Counted from the stretch's first letter, positions 41,498 through 50,831 are shown. The stretch is DNA of 64,000 nucleotides from Rhodococcus sp. 4CII (GCF_014256275.1 NZ_JACCFE010000002.1:186001-250000); one strand, 5' to 3'. Program-made: numbers and translations. The notes: generated by a model not told the origin, from the sequence alone.

Positions 41498-44074
41498 TCA
41501 GCGGCGGCCGCCGATCATGGTCCGCACCAGCCGGAAGCTCTGCCCCAGCGACACCGTCGGCAGGTACGCCCGGCCGACGGCGTTGCCGATGCTCGGCAGG
41601 GCGGCCGGGTCGGCGAACGTCATGTGCATCGCCACGTACCGGGGCTGGAACTTCGACTTGAACGCCAGCAGCGACCGGAACCCGTACACCGGCTCCAGGG
41701 TCCGGCCCAGCAGATCGAGCACACTGTCCATCACCGCCGACAGGCTCGACGACTCCGACCGCTCCCGCTCGTCGGCGTCGCCGTCCGGCTGCTCGACCTT
41801 GGCGAGGGGGGCACCGGACAGGCTCAGGAACTGCGCCCCCTCCTCCTCCAGCTTCAGCGCCGCCGATGCGATGAGGAACTCCATCGCCGGACGGAACCCC
41901 TCGGCCCGGCGGCGCATGAAGTCCAGGGTCCAGCCCACCACCCGACCGTCCTGATACACCGGCAGCCAGGACGTCACCCCGTGCACGGTGCGGTCCTCGT
42001 CGACGGCGATCAGGCAGCGCACCTCCGGATCGTCGACCTCGTCGAGCCCACCGAGCGTGAACCCCATCTCGGGCATGCCCTTGTCGGCCACCCACTCCTC
42101 CGAGATCGCGGTGATCTGGTCGGTGATCGCCCGCGGGGCGCTCGGGAAGCTGACCCATTCCGCTGCGATCCCCGACTTCTTCGCCTTGTTCAGGGCGGTG
42201 CGGACATCCTGGAACCGCTTACCGGTGAACGCGATCCCGCCCAGATCCAGCACCGTCTCCTCGGCGACCTGGATGCCGCTCCAGCCGAGGGCGTCCGTGA
42301 CGTCGCGGACCTCACCGGTCACCGAATAGAAGCACGGGATCCACCCGTTGGCGGACGCGAACTCGGCGAAGTGCTCGACGTTGTCGCGCAACCGGTCCGG
42401 CGGGCCCACCGGGTCGCCCGTCGTGAGGGCGACACCGGCGAGGACGCGGTAGGCGACGTATCCGGTGCCGTCGGCCGAGAACCAGTAGTTGTTGCCGCGC
42501 CACGTCGTCATCCACGACAGCGGGCTTCCGCTCCCCGACTTCAGCAGGGCCCGTGCACGTTCGGCGGCCGCCGAGTCCGATCCGATGGCCGGGCTGAGGA
42601 ACGTGGCGGCGACCAGCGCGCACAGCGCGACCCAGAACACCACCCCGGTCCACTCGTACAGCAGCGTCGCGGGAATGCTCACCGGCAGCAGCCGGGGGTC
42701 GAGCCACTGCAGGTACACGGGCGGGATCAGCCGCTCCGGGAAGTCGGCGAGCAGCGTCGTGAACCCGGGCCGGGGGTCGAACCCGTTCCGCGCCCACAGT
42801 CCGCCGAGGACGTAGAAGACGGCGAGACCGGCGAGCAGCGACACCAGCACGACCGCCAGCCGCCGGTAGGTGCCGGTCGGGGCCGCGACGTCGAAGAACC
42901 GCCGGGTGGCGAGCAGCACGATCAGGATCGCCAGCGGTGTCAGGAACGGGACCAGCGTCCGGTACAGGTTCGGGTCGGCCAGACCGTAGAACAGGGAGGC
43001 CTCGTTCAGCGAGTCGACGAACCGGACCGCGAAGTTGAGCAGCGACAACACCAGCAGGACGACCTGGGCGATCACGGACGCGACCCACGCGAAGCGACGG
43101 CCCCGTCGGAGGCCGTCGCTGAGGGTGAGGAGGAACAGGGACGGCATCAGACTGAGCAGGGTCGGGCCGACCCCGGACAGGCGCAGTTCGAGCAGTCCCC
43201 GACGGCATTCGGGGTCCGTCGCCGACACCTCGCACAGGTCGCGCACCTCGCCGGCGGTGTACGGGACGCCGCGGAACAGGTCACGCAGCACGGCGAGCGG
43301 GCCGACGGCCTCCGCGGACAGCGCGGCGATCATCGGCCCGATCGCGCTGGCCGCCACGACGATCGCGACCAGCACCCGGCCCTCCCGCTGGGTGCCCGCG
43401 ATCCGCTCACCCCGCGCCGACCGGCCGACGATCCACCGGCCGATCACCAGACCCACGACGGCCGCGGCGAGCCGGACCACGTCCTGCAGCGATCCACTGA
43501 ACAGGGCCAGGGTGATCGTGAACGCGAAGACACCGACGCGGATCCGCCGCCGCCACAGGGTGCCCATGTTCGAGCTGGCCACCATCGCGGCGCCGACGAT
43601 CCAGGTGCTGGGGCCGACCGCCATGCCCACGTGCAGCCGGAAGCCCCAGTTCGCGTCGACGACCTTCGCGACCGCGGCCACCGCCAGTGCCAGCAACCCG
43701 CCCAGCACCTGGGTGGCGACCGCGGCCAGCGTGAACCGCGCCGACCCCATGCGGCGTTCCAGCGGTGCCGCGGCCACGAGGACGAGGACGGTGGTCGACA
43801 GGTACGCGAGGACGTCGTCGCCCCACAGGCCGGCGCTCAGCAGCGTCCACACCGAGCCGTTCTGGAACGCCCGGATACCGATCGCCACGTGCTGGGACAG
43901 CGCGTGGGAAGGGCCGCCGATCACGCTGGACGTGGTGATCCCGAGGATCCAGATCACGAGGAGCAGCGAGAAGCTGACCGGTGCTCCCCGCACCCATTCC
44001 AGTGCCCGCCCGCTCTGTCCCCTGACCGTGGCCGCCGCACCGTGCCCTGTTGCCGCACTGTCGTCGGTCTTCAT
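41498..44074 (-). CDS. MprF-like protein: rhomboid-like membrane part plus DUF2156 acyltransferase
   Basis: An 858-residue membrane protein. The N-terminal third has a rhomboid-like arrangement without the catalytic Ser (VWTLLSAGLWGDDVLAYLST, LERRMGSARFTLAAVATQVL), followed by more membrane segments to about residue 500. The C-terminal 320 residues form the GNAT-like DUF2156 domain: WRGNNYWFSADGTGYVAYRV, GDPVGPPDRLRDNVEHFAEF, GKRFQDVRTALNKAKKSGI. Relatives transfer amino acids onto phosphatidylglycerol or act as flippases. The ATG at 44074 is chosen; GTG at 44089 is possible. It is divergent from blaI with an operator between. Confidence 0.75.
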   Translation of the reverse strand: MKTDDSAATGHGAAATVRGQSGRALEWVRGAPVSFSLLLVIWILGITTSSVIGGPSHALSQHVAIGIRAFQNGSVWTLLSAGLWGDDVLAYLSTTVLVLVAAAPLERRMGSARFTLAAVATQVLGGLLALAVAAVAKVVDANWGFRLHVGMAVGPSTWIVGAAMVASSNMGTLWRRRIRVGVFAFTITLALFSGSLQDVVRLAAAVVGLVIGRWIVGRSARGERIAGTQREGRVLVAIVVAASAIGPMIAALSAEAVGPLAVLRDLFRGVPYTAGEVRDLCEVSATDPECRRGLLELRLSGVGPTLLSLMPSLFLLTLSDGLRRGRRFAWVASVIAQVVLLVLSLLNFAVRFVDSLNEASLFYGLADPNLYRTLVPFLTPLAILIVLLATRRFFDVAAPTGTYRRLAVVLVSLLAGLAVFYVLGGLWARNGFDPRPGFTTLLADFPERLIPPVYLQWLDPRLLPVSIPATLLYEWTGVVFWVALCALVAATFLSPAIGSDSAAAERARALLKSGSGSPLSWMTTWRGNNYWFSADGTGYVAYRVLAGVALTTGDPVGPPDRLRDNVEHFAEFASANGWIPCFYSVTGEVRDVTDALGWSGIQVAEETVLDLGGIAFTGKRFQDVRTALNKAKKSGIAAEWVSFPSAPRAITDQITAISEEWVADKGMPEMGFTLGGLDEVDDPEVRCLIAVDEDRTVHGVTSWLPVYQDGRVVGWTLDFMRRRAEGFRPAMEFLIASAALKLEEEGAQFLSLSGAPLAKVEQPDGDADERERSESSSLSAVMDSVLDLLGRTLEPVYGFRSLLAFKSKFQPRYVAMHMTFADPAALPSIGNAVGRAYLPTVSLGQSFRLVRTMIGGRR

Positions 44075-44198
44075 CCCCCAGGTACCCACTCTCCGCGATG
44101 TCGAGAACGAAAGCTTGCCCGGCGGGTCGGCCGCTGCCCACCCGACCGTAATCCACCCGTTCGAACTATGGCCAATACCACACGCCGTGGCGCAGTTT

Positions 44199-44215
44199 TA
44201 CTACTACCAGTAGTA
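44199..44215. promoter_or_regulatory. BlaI-type operator
   Basis: TACTACTACCAGTAGTA holds TACTAC and GTAGTA half-sites, as in mycobacterial BlaI (Rv1846c) binding sites, which have TACTAC/GTAGTA arms. It ends 34 bp before blaI, fitting autorepression, and could also affect the divergent MprF-like gene. Confidence 0.65.
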
Positions 44216-44249
44216 CGTATCCGCGTCGTCGTATCCGTAGAATCGGTTT

Positions 44250-44663
44250 ATGGCTGGACTCGGCGAACTCGAACGCGCAGTGATGGATCACCTGTGGTCC
44301 ACATCGGAACCGCAGACGGTGCGGCAGGTACACGAGGCACTGGCGGCGCGCCGTGAACTCGCGTACACGACCGTCATGACGGTCCTCCAGCGGCTGGCGA
44401 AGAAGCACCTCGTCATCCAGCAACGCGACGACCGCGCCCACCGGTACCTGCCGGTGCACCAGCGCGAAGAACTGGTCGCGAGCCTCATGGTGGACGCCCT
44501 GCAGCAGGCCGACAAGTCCGGTAGTCGTGCTGCCGCGCTGGTGCACTTCGTGGGCCAGGTCGGCGCCGACGAGGCCGACGCGCTGCGCGAGGCCCTCGCC
44601 GCACTGGAAGCCAAGGAGCGATCCGCCGGAGACAACCAGTCGGGAACCGTTCGCGCCGGCTGA
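44250..44663 (+). CDS. blaI: BlaI/MecI/CopY family repressor
   Basis: A 137-residue winged-helix repressor orthologous by position to M. tuberculosis Rv1846c. The DNA-binding part is LGELERAVMDHLWSTSEPQT, VRQVHEALAARRELAYTTVM and TVLQRLAKKHLVIQQRDDRA; the C-terminal helices dimerise. In mycobacteria BlaI controls beta-lactamase and its own operon and is released on beta-lactam exposure. A matching palindrome lies 34 bp upstream. The next gene encodes an M56 sensor-type peptidase, as in mycobacteria. Confidence 0.9.
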   Translation: MAGLGELERAVMDHLWSTSEPQTVRQVHEALAARRELAYTTVMTVLQRLAKKHLVIQQRDDRAHRYLPVHQREELVASLMVDALQQADKSGSRAAALVHFVGQVGADEADALREALAALEAKERSAGDNQSGTVRAG

Positions 44664-44689
44664 CGTTCGTCATGCATGATGAGTAGGAC

Positions 44690-45643
44690 ATGGACGCCAC
44701 CACCGCGCTGGTATTCGGAGTACTCGCACTTCTTCTCGCAGGGCCGGTTCCTGCGCTGTTGAGCCGGGCCCGATGGCCGCATCGCGCCCCCCGAGCCGCA
44801 CTCGTGCTGTGGCAGGCCATCGCCCTGGCCGCGGTCCTCTCCGCGTTCAGTTCCGGTCTCGCGATCGCCAGCCAACTCCTCGTTCCCGGCCCGGACGGAC
44901 GCCCCACCACCGCACCGGTGGCCGAGATCGACGCCCTGGGCCTGCCCCTGTGGCTGCTCTACGTGGTCGTCTTCGGGCTCACCCTGCTGGTCGGCGCCAA
45001 ACTGATGTTCGCGATCGTGCAGGTCGGGGTCCGCACCCGCCGCCGACGCGCCCGGCACCGCATGCTGGTCGACCTCCTCGACCGCTGCGACTCGACGTCC
45101 CCCCTAGCCCGCACCCCGGACCTGCGTGTCCTCGACGTCACCGAGCCCATCGCCTACTGCCTGCCCGGTCTGCGCCAGCGGGTGGTGCTGAGCCAGGGCA
45201 CCTTCACCAACCTCGACGACGCGGAGATCACCGCGATCCTCACCCACGAGCGGTCCCACCTGCGGGCCCGCCACGACCTCGTGCTCGAGGCATTCACCGC
45301 CGTCAACGCCGCGTTCCCCACCGTGGTGCGCAGCAAATCCGCGCTGGGATCGGTGCAGCTGCTGGTGGAGATGCTGGCCGACGATTCCGCCGTCCGCGCC
45401 ACCGGTCCGACCGCGCTGGCCCGAGCCCTCGTCGCCTGTTCCGGGTCGATCGCCCCGAAGGGGGCGATGGCCGCCGGCGGTCCCAGCACCCTGCTGCGGG
45501 TGCAGCGGCTGGCCTCCTCGGAGGCGGGAGCCCCGGTCGCTCTCGCCGCCTACGCTGCGTCCGCGGCCATCCTCGTGGTCCCCACCATCGCCGTCGCCGT
45601 CCCCTGGCTCACCGAACTGAGCCGGTTGTTCCGCGCCGTATAG
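44690..45643 (+). CDS. M56 family (BlaR1-like) membrane metallopeptidase
   Basis: A 317-residue membrane protein orthologous by position to Rv1845c. It has N-terminal membrane segments (residues 5-24, 38-62, 86-110), a cytoplasmic zinc protease domain with the HExxH motif THERSHLRARHD (His186, Glu187, His190), the pattern EPIAYCLPGLRQRVVLSQGT, and a C-terminal membrane segment. It lacks the extracellular penicillin-binding sensor domain of BlaR1. In mycobacteria it takes part in BlaI release. Starts 26 nt after blaI. Confidence 0.85.
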   Translation: MDATTALVFGVLALLLAGPVPALLSRARWPHRAPRAALVLWQAIALAAVLSAFSSGLAIASQLLVPGPDGRPTTAPVAEIDALGLPLWLLYVVVFGLTLLVGAKLMFAIVQVGVRTRRRRARHRMLVDLLDRCDSTSPLARTPDLRVLDVTEPIAYCLPGLRQRVVLSQGTFTNLDDAEITAILTHERSHLRARHDLVLEAFTAVNAAFPTVVRSKSALGSVQLLVEMLADDSAVRATGPTALARALVACSGSIAPKGAMAAGGPSTLLRVQRLASSEAGAPVALAAYAASAAILVVPTIAVAVPWLTELSRLFRAV

Positions 45644-45786
45644 TCGCCCACCTCACAACCCGCCGGGTTCGATAACCGGGCGCCCCGTCGCGTACACTGG
45701 TCGACGGTCGCCACTGCGGCCCATCAACACTGAAACGGCACACAGCCCAATTCCCCGCACTTCCGCGAATGGATTGACCAGGTGAC

Positions 45787-45873
45787 ATGTGCCCTGGCTC
45801 GTCCCTTTGTGCGTGCTGCATGACAGCCCCCGCTCCGCGACGCGCCCTAATGCCCGGAGAGGTATTTGCGTGA
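45787..45873 (+). CDS. Cys-rich leader peptide overlapping helicase start
   Basis: An ATG with AGGTG upstream begins a 28-codon frame, whose first part reads MCPGSSLCACCM, with four Cys codons in the first 11. It stops in TGA that overlaps the helicase GTG start as GTGA. The position and size fit a regulatory leader peptide whose translation sets the rate of helicase translation. Cys-codon leader peptides that sense cysteine supply are known in mycobacteria, usually before sulfur genes. Here the link to a helicase is unusual. Confidence 0.45.
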   Translation: MCPGSSLCACCMTAPAPRRALMPGEVFA

Positions 45874-47750
45874 CCAACGCTGTCCAGACGACGTCTGCCC
45901 CACTCGAGCAGGCCGAGACCGAAACCCCGGATCAGACCGCCACCGGAGCCGACGCGGCCACCGTGACGTTCGCCGAGATCGGCCTGCCCGCACCCCTGGT
46001 GCAGGCCCTCGCCCGTAACTCCATCACCACCCCCTCCCCCATCCAGGCGCTCGCCGTCCCGGACGCGCTGGCCGGCACCAACGTCCTCGGCCGCGCACAG
46101 ACCGGATCCGGCAAGACCCTCGCGTTCGGTCTGCCGATGCTCACCCGCCTCGCCCGCCACGAGGACCGGCCGGCACCCAAGCGTCCCCGCGCGCTGGTGC
46201 TCGTGCCCACCCGGGAACTCGCGTTCCAGGTGGTCGACTCCCTCAATTCGTATGCGGGCGCCATGGGTGTGACCGTGCGCCCCGCCGTCGGCGGCACCCC
46301 CTTCACCAAGCAGGTCGACCAGCTGCGCCGCGGCGTCGACATCCTCGTCGCCACCCCCGGCCGCCTCGGCGACCACCTGCGCCAGGGCACCTGCATCCTC
46401 GACTCCATCGAGATCACCGCGCTGGACGAGGCCGATCAGATGGCCGACATGGGCTTCCTGCCCGAGGTCCGCTCCATCCTCGGCGAGACCCCCGCCGACG
46501 GCCAGCGCCTGCTGTTCTCGGCCACCCTGGACCGTGAGGTTCAGTCGCTGGTCCGCCAGTTCCTGCCCGACCACGTGCAGCACTCCACCGAGGACGGTCG
46601 CGCCAGCGTCGACACGATGGAGCACTACGTGCTGCTCGTCGACCGCGGTCAGAAGGACAACGTCCTCGCCGAAATCGGTGCCCGCGAGGGCGGCCGCACG
46701 ATCATGTTCGCCCGCACCAAGCTCGGCTGCGAGGGAATCACCGACCGGCTCCGTGCGGTCGGGATCGCCGCCGAGGCGCTGCACGGCGGCAAGGCGCAGA
46801 ACCAGCGCACCCGCGTCCTCGAACGGTTCAAGAACGGCCGCACCCCGGTGCTCGTCGCCACCGACGTCGCCGCCCGCGGCATCCACGTCGACGGCATCGA
46901 CCTGGTCGTACACGTCGACCCGCCGGCCGACCACAAGGACTACCTGCACCGTGCGGGCCGGACGGCGCGCGCAGGCGAGAAGGGCACCGTCGTCGCGATC
47001 GTGCTTCCCAACCAGAAGCGCACGTTCCGCCGGCTGACCGGGATGGCGGGCGTCGACGCCACCGCCGTGCCCGTCACCCCCGGTTCGGAGAAGCTGGCCA
47101 GCATCACCGGCGCCAAGGCGCCCAGCGGAGAACCGGTGCGCGACACCTACTTCCGCAGTGAGCGCGGCGGCGACCGCAAGTTCGGTGACCGCGGACCCCG
47201 CCGCGAGGGCGGATACGCCGGTCGCGACGGCGGCGGGTACCGCGGCAACCGGAACGATCGCGGCGACCGCGGCGAGCGCAGTTACGGCGATCGTCCGTCC
47301 GGTGGGCGCGGCTTCGAGGGTCGCGGCCCGCGCCGCGACCAGTCGGACACCCGGTCCGGCGGATACCGGGGCGAACGACCCCAGCGCGACGGTGACAACC
47401 GTGGCGGCGGATACCGCGGTGACCGCGACAACCGCTCGTTCGGTGACCGGGCTCCGCGCCGCGACTTCGGGGACAGCGGTCCCCGCCGCGAGTACGGAGG
47501 CGGCACCGGCGCCCCGCGCCGCGACTTCGGTGACCGCGGCGACAGCCACCGCGGGTCCGGCGAGCGCAGCTTCGACCGCGGTGCTCCGCGCCGCGACTTC
47601 GGCGACAACCGCGGCGGCGCAGGCGGGTTCCGTCGCGACGACCGCCGCGACGAGCGTCGTCCCGCATCGACCGGTGGCGGGTTCCGCAGCCGCACGGAAC
47701 GTCGTTCGTACGACGGCTTCGACGGACCGCAGCGGGAGCGCCGCAGCTGA
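45870..47750 (+). CDS. DEAD-box ATP-dependent RNA helicase with RGG-rich tail
   Basis: A 626-residue RNA helicase. Motifs: Q motif region TPSPIQALAVPDAL, motif I AQTGSGKT, Ia VPTRELAFQV, Ib ATPGRLGDHL, II LDEADQMADMG, III FSATLDREVQ, V ATDVAARGIHVDG and VI HRAGRTARAG. The last 190 residues are a disordered Arg/Gly/Asp-rich tail with repeats such as PRRDFGD and GGYRGDR that bind RNA. The GTG start has GGAGAGG eight bases upstream and a 4-base overlap with a Cys-rich leader peptide. It lies where Mycobacterium has no gene between the M56 peptidase and gnd1. Confidence 0.9.
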   Translation: MTNAVQTTSAPLEQAETETPDQTATGADAATVTFAEIGLPAPLVQALARNSITTPSPIQALAVPDALAGTNVLGRAQTGSGKTLAFGLPMLTRLARHEDRPAPKRPRALVLVPTRELAFQVVDSLNSYAGAMGVTVRPAVGGTPFTKQVDQLRRGVDILVATPGRLGDHLRQGTCILDSIEITALDEADQMADMGFLPEVRSILGETPADGQRLLFSATLDREVQSLVRQFLPDHVQHSTEDGRASVDTMEHYVLLVDRGQKDNVLAEIGAREGGRTIMFARTKLGCEGITDRLRAVGIAAEALHGGKAQNQRTRVLERFKNGRTPVLVATDVAARGIHVDGIDLVVHVDPPADHKDYLHRAGRTARAGEKGTVVAIVLPNQKRTFRRLTGMAGVDATAVPVTPGSEKLASITGAKAPSGEPVRDTYFRSERGGDRKFGDRGPRREGGYAGRDGGGYRGNRNDRGDRGERSYGDRPSGGRGFEGRGPRRDQSDTRSGGYRGERPQRDGDNRGGGYRGDRDNRSFGDRAPRRDFGDSGPRREYGGGTGAPRRDFGDRGDSHRGSGERSFDRGAPRRDFGDNRGGAGGFRRDDRRDERRPASTGGGFRSRTERRSYDGFDGPQRERRS

Positions 47751-47770
47751 TCCACCCCTGACCGACACAG

Positions 47771-47804
47771 AAGGCCGGCCCTCGCACATGCGAGGGCCGG
47801 CCTT
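47771..47804 (+). terminator. Strong hairpin terminator
   Basis: AAGGCCGGCCCTCGCA at 47771-47786 pairs perfectly with TGCGAGGGCCGGCCTT at 47789-47804. It lies 20 bp after the helicase stop and is followed by a T-rich stretch. Confidence 0.8.
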
Positions 47805-47881
47805 CGTGTGTTTGGCTTGGTCGTCGAGGTGTTCGTAGCCGCCGATTTCACTACCGCCGAGCGAGAGGGAATGCTGTATCC

Positions 47882-49333
47882 ATGACTATCGACAACACTG
47901 AGGGTGCCCGCGCCCAGATCGGCGTCACGGGACTGGCCGTCATGGGCTCGAACATCGCCCGCAACTTCGCCCGGCACGGTCACACCGTCGCACTGCACAA
48001 CCGCAGCATCGCGAAGACCGACGCTCTCATCGCAGAGCACGGCAGCGAGGGCGATTTCGTCCGGACGGAGACGATCGAGGAGTTCGTGGCGGCGCTTCAG
48101 AAGCCGCGCCGCGTGCTGATCATGGTCAAGGCCGGTGACCCCACCGACGCCGTCATCGAGGAACTCGCCTCGGCGATGGAGCCCGGTGACATCATCATCG
48201 ACGGCGGCAACGCCCTGTACACGGACACGATCCGACGCGAGGCGTCCCTCCGGGAACGCGGCCTGCACTTCGTCGGCGCCGGCATCTCCGGTGGCGAGGA
48301 GGGCGCGCTGAACGGCCCGTCGATCATGCCGGGCGGACCGAAGGAGTCGTACGCGGCCCTCGGACCGCTGCTCGAATCGATCGCCGCACAGGTCGACGGC
48401 ACCCCCTGCTGCACGCACATCGGCCCCGACGGCTCCGGGCACTTCGTGAAGATGGTCCACAACGGCATCGAGTACGCCGACATGCAGCTCATCGGCGAGG
48501 CGTACAACCTGTTCCGCGACGCGCTCGGCTACGACGCCGACCAGATCGCCGACGTGTTCACCGAATGGAACGCCGGCGACCTCGAGAGCTACCTCGTGGA
48601 AATCACCGCCGAGGTCCTGAAGCAGAAGGACGCGAAGACCGGCAAGGCCCTCGTCGACGTGATCGTCGACGCCGCCGAGCAGAAGGGCACCGGCCGCTGG
48701 ACCGTCAAGTCCGCGCTCGACCTCGGCGTCCCGGTCACCGGCATCGCCGAGGCGGTGTTCGCCCGCGCCCTGTCCGGCTCGCGCGCGCAGCGCAAGGCGG
48801 CCGTCGGTCTCGCCTCCGGCGTTCTCGCGGACAAGCCCACCGACGCCGCACAGTTCACCGAGGACATCCGGCAGGCGCTGTATGCGTCGAAGGTCGTCGC
48901 GTACGCGCAGGGATTCGACCAGATCGCGGCCGGTAGCGCCGAATACGACTGGGACCTGCACCCCGCCGACCTCGCGACCATCTGGCGCGGCGGCTGCATC
49001 ATCCGCGCGCGGTTCCTCAACCGCATCAAGGACGCCTACGACGAGAACCCGGCGCTGCCGAGCCTCATCCTGGCGCCGTACTTCCGGGACGCCATCGAGA
49101 CGGCCATCGACAGCTGGCGCCGCGTGGTGTCCACCGCCACGCTGCTGGGTATCCCGGTGCCGGCGTTCGCGTCGTCGCTGTCCTACTACGACGCCCTGCG
49201 CGCCGAGCGGCTGCCGGCGGCCCTGACCCAGGGACAGCGAGACTTCTTCGGCGCCCACACCTACGAGCGGGTCGACGCGGAGGGCAAATTCCACACCCTC
49301 TGGAGCGGTGACCGCAGCGAAGTGCAGGTCTGA
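47882..49333 (+). CDS. gnd: 6-phosphogluconate dehydrogenase, decarboxylating
   Basis: A 483-residue enzyme of the oxidative pentose phosphate pathway, converting 6-phosphogluconate to ribulose 5-phosphate, CO2 and NADPH. The nucleotide-binding region is IGVTGLAVMGSNIARNFA followed by HNRS; substrate and catalytic residues include GISGGEEGALNGPSIMPGG and HFVKMVHNGIEYADMQ with Lys190 and Glu197. Length fits the long, dimeric type. Orthologous by position to Rv1844c (gnd1). It ends before a terminator-like hairpin and the second helicase gene. Confidence 0.95.
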   Translation: MTIDNTEGARAQIGVTGLAVMGSNIARNFARHGHTVALHNRSIAKTDALIAEHGSEGDFVRTETIEEFVAALQKPRRVLIMVKAGDPTDAVIEELASAMEPGDIIIDGGNALYTDTIRREASLRERGLHFVGAGISGGEEGALNGPSIMPGGPKESYAALGPLLESIAAQVDGTPCCTHIGPDGSGHFVKMVHNGIEYADMQLIGEAYNLFRDALGYDADQIADVFTEWNAGDLESYLVEITAEVLKQKDAKTGKALVDVIVDAAEQKGTGRWTVKSALDLGVPVTGIAEAVFARALSGSRAQRKAAVGLASGVLADKPTDAAQFTEDIRQALYASKVVAYAQGFDQIAAGSAEYDWDLHPADLATIWRGGCIIRARFLNRIKDAYDENPALPSLILAPYFRDAIETAIDSWRRVVSTATLLGIPVPAFASSLSYYDALRAERLPAALTQGQRDFFGAHTYERVDAEGKFHTLWSGDRSEVQV

Positions 49334-49355
49334 GCCGCCTCGGCATCCTGTTCCC

Positions 49356-49386
49356 GGCCGTGACGCACCGCGGGTGCGTCACGGCC
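49356..49386 (+). terminator. Hairpin terminator after gnd
   Basis: GCCGTGACGCACC at 49357-49369 pairs with GGTGCGTCACGGC at 49373-49385, and one further pair extends it. It lies 22 bp after gnd and 43 bp before the next gene. Confidence 0.65.
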
Positions 49387-49428
49387 GCGGCGTCGGAAGA
49401 CCCTCGTCGCAGGCGGTAGCCTTCCGAT

Positions 49429-50826
49429 ATGCCCGACCACGAACTTCCCCCGCCCGCACCGGTGGGTGAGTCGTTCCTCACGCTCGGTCTCCCCGCGGTG
49501 ATGATCCACGCCCTCGACCGCGGCGGCATCGCGGCGCCGTTCCCGATCCAGGCGGCCACCATCCCCGACGTCCTCGCGGGCAGGGACGTGCTGGGCCGGG
49601 CCCCGACCGGATCCGGCAAGACCCTCGCGTTCGGGCTGCCGATGCTCGTGCGACTCAAGGGCGCCGCCAGCAGGCGCGGCTATCCGCGCGGCATCGTCCT
49701 GGTCCCTACCCGCGAACTGGCCCTGCAGATCGAGCGGGCGCTGGACGAACCGGCGCTGTCGGTGGGACTGCGGGTGGCGAACGTCGTCGGCGGTGTGCCC
49801 GTCAAACGCCAGGTCGAGGTCCTGTCCCGGGGCGTCGACCTGCTGATCGCGACGCCGGGACGCCTCGCCGACCACCTGACGCAGGGATCGGTGTCGCTGG
49901 ACGACGTGACGGTGCTGACCCTCGACGAGGCCGACCACATGGCCGACCTCGGGTTCCTGCCGCAGGTCACCACGATCCTGGACCGGACCCCGGCGGACGG
50001 TCAGCGGCTGCTGTTCTCGGCGACCCTCGACGGCGACGTCGACGCCCTCGTCCGGCGGTACCTGCGCGACCCGGTGACGCACGCGACGGCGCCGGCCGCG
50101 GCGGCGGTGCCGACGATGCGGCACCACCTCCTGTACGTCGACAGGGAGGACAAGTATTCGGTTGTGGCACATATCGGTTCACGCTCCGGTCGGACGTTGA
50201 TGTTCGTGCGCACCAAACACGGTGTGGACCGGGTGGCGAAGGAACTGCACGCCGCCGGCGTCGCGGCCGGCGCCCTGCACGGCGGGAAGGCGCAGAACAA
50301 CCGCACCCGCACCCTCGAATCCTTCGCCGACGGCACCACCCCGGTCCTGGTGGCCACCGACGTGGCGGCCCGCGGCATCCACGTCGACGGCATCACGCTC
50401 GTCGTGCACGTCGATCCGCCCACCGAGGCCAAGGACTACCTGCACCGTGCGGGGCGGACCGCGCGCGCCGGCGAGTCCGGCGTGGTGGTCACCCTCGTCA
50501 CCGAGGAGGAGCGCGCCGAGGTCGAGAAGCTGACCCGCAAGGCCGGGATCGACGTCGACGGCACCCCGGTGCGGCCCGGCGACCGGGTGCTGGCCGAGAT
50601 CACCGGCGCCCGCCGCCCCAGCGGGAAGGCGGTGCCCGCGCCCGACACGAGGGCCCCCGCGCAGGACACCCCGAGGAAGGGCCGGCAGGCGCACGACCCC
50701 GGTGGGCGGCAAGCCCGCCGCGGCAGGCCCGGCGACAGCGAGGCGTCCCGGGCGGGTGCCCGCCGCGGCCGCAGACCCGGACCTGCGTCAACTCCGCACG
50801 GACACCGCAACCGAGGGGCACACTGA
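49429..50826 (+). CDS. DEAD-box ATP-dependent RNA helicase (second)
   Basis: A 465-residue helicase, clearly paralogous to the one at 45870. Motifs include PFPIQAATIPDVL, APTGSGKT, VPTRELALQIE, LIATPGRLADHL, LDEADHMADLG, FSATLDGDVD, ATDVAARGIHVDG and HRAGRTARAG. The C-terminal tail is only about 60 residues and rich in Arg/Gly/Ala/Pro, much shorter than the first copy. A separate gene after the gnd terminator. It probably acts in ribosome assembly or RNA turnover. Confidence 0.9.
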   Translation: MPDHELPPPAPVGESFLTLGLPAVMIHALDRGGIAAPFPIQAATIPDVLAGRDVLGRAPTGSGKTLAFGLPMLVRLKGAASRRGYPRGIVLVPTRELALQIERALDEPALSVGLRVANVVGGVPVKRQVEVLSRGVDLLIATPGRLADHLTQGSVSLDDVTVLTLDEADHMADLGFLPQVTTILDRTPADGQRLLFSATLDGDVDALVRRYLRDPVTHATAPAAAAVPTMRHHLLYVDREDKYSVVAHIGSRSGRTLMFVRTKHGVDRVAKELHAAGVAAGALHGGKAQNNRTRTLESFADGTTPVLVATDVAARGIHVDGITLVVHVDPPTEAKDYLHRAGRTARAGESGVVVTLVTEEERAEVEKLTRKAGIDVDGTPVRPGDRVLAEITGARRPSGKAVPAPDTRAPAQDTPRKGRQAHDPGGRQARRGRPGDSEASRAGARRGRRPGPASTPHGHRNRGAH

Positions 50827-50831
50827 GAGGC

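Noticed and set aside
41624..44356. A 910-residue open frame on the plus strand opposite the MprF-like gene
   Set aside because: It lies wholly antisense to a gene with clear domains, has low-complexity Arg/Gly/His composition typical of high-GC shadow frames and no homology pattern.
47160..47740. Short tandem-like repeats that could suggest a CRISPR or satellite array
   Set aside because: The repeats are in frame and encode the Arg/Gly-rich tail of the first helicase; unit lengths vary and there are no unique spacers.
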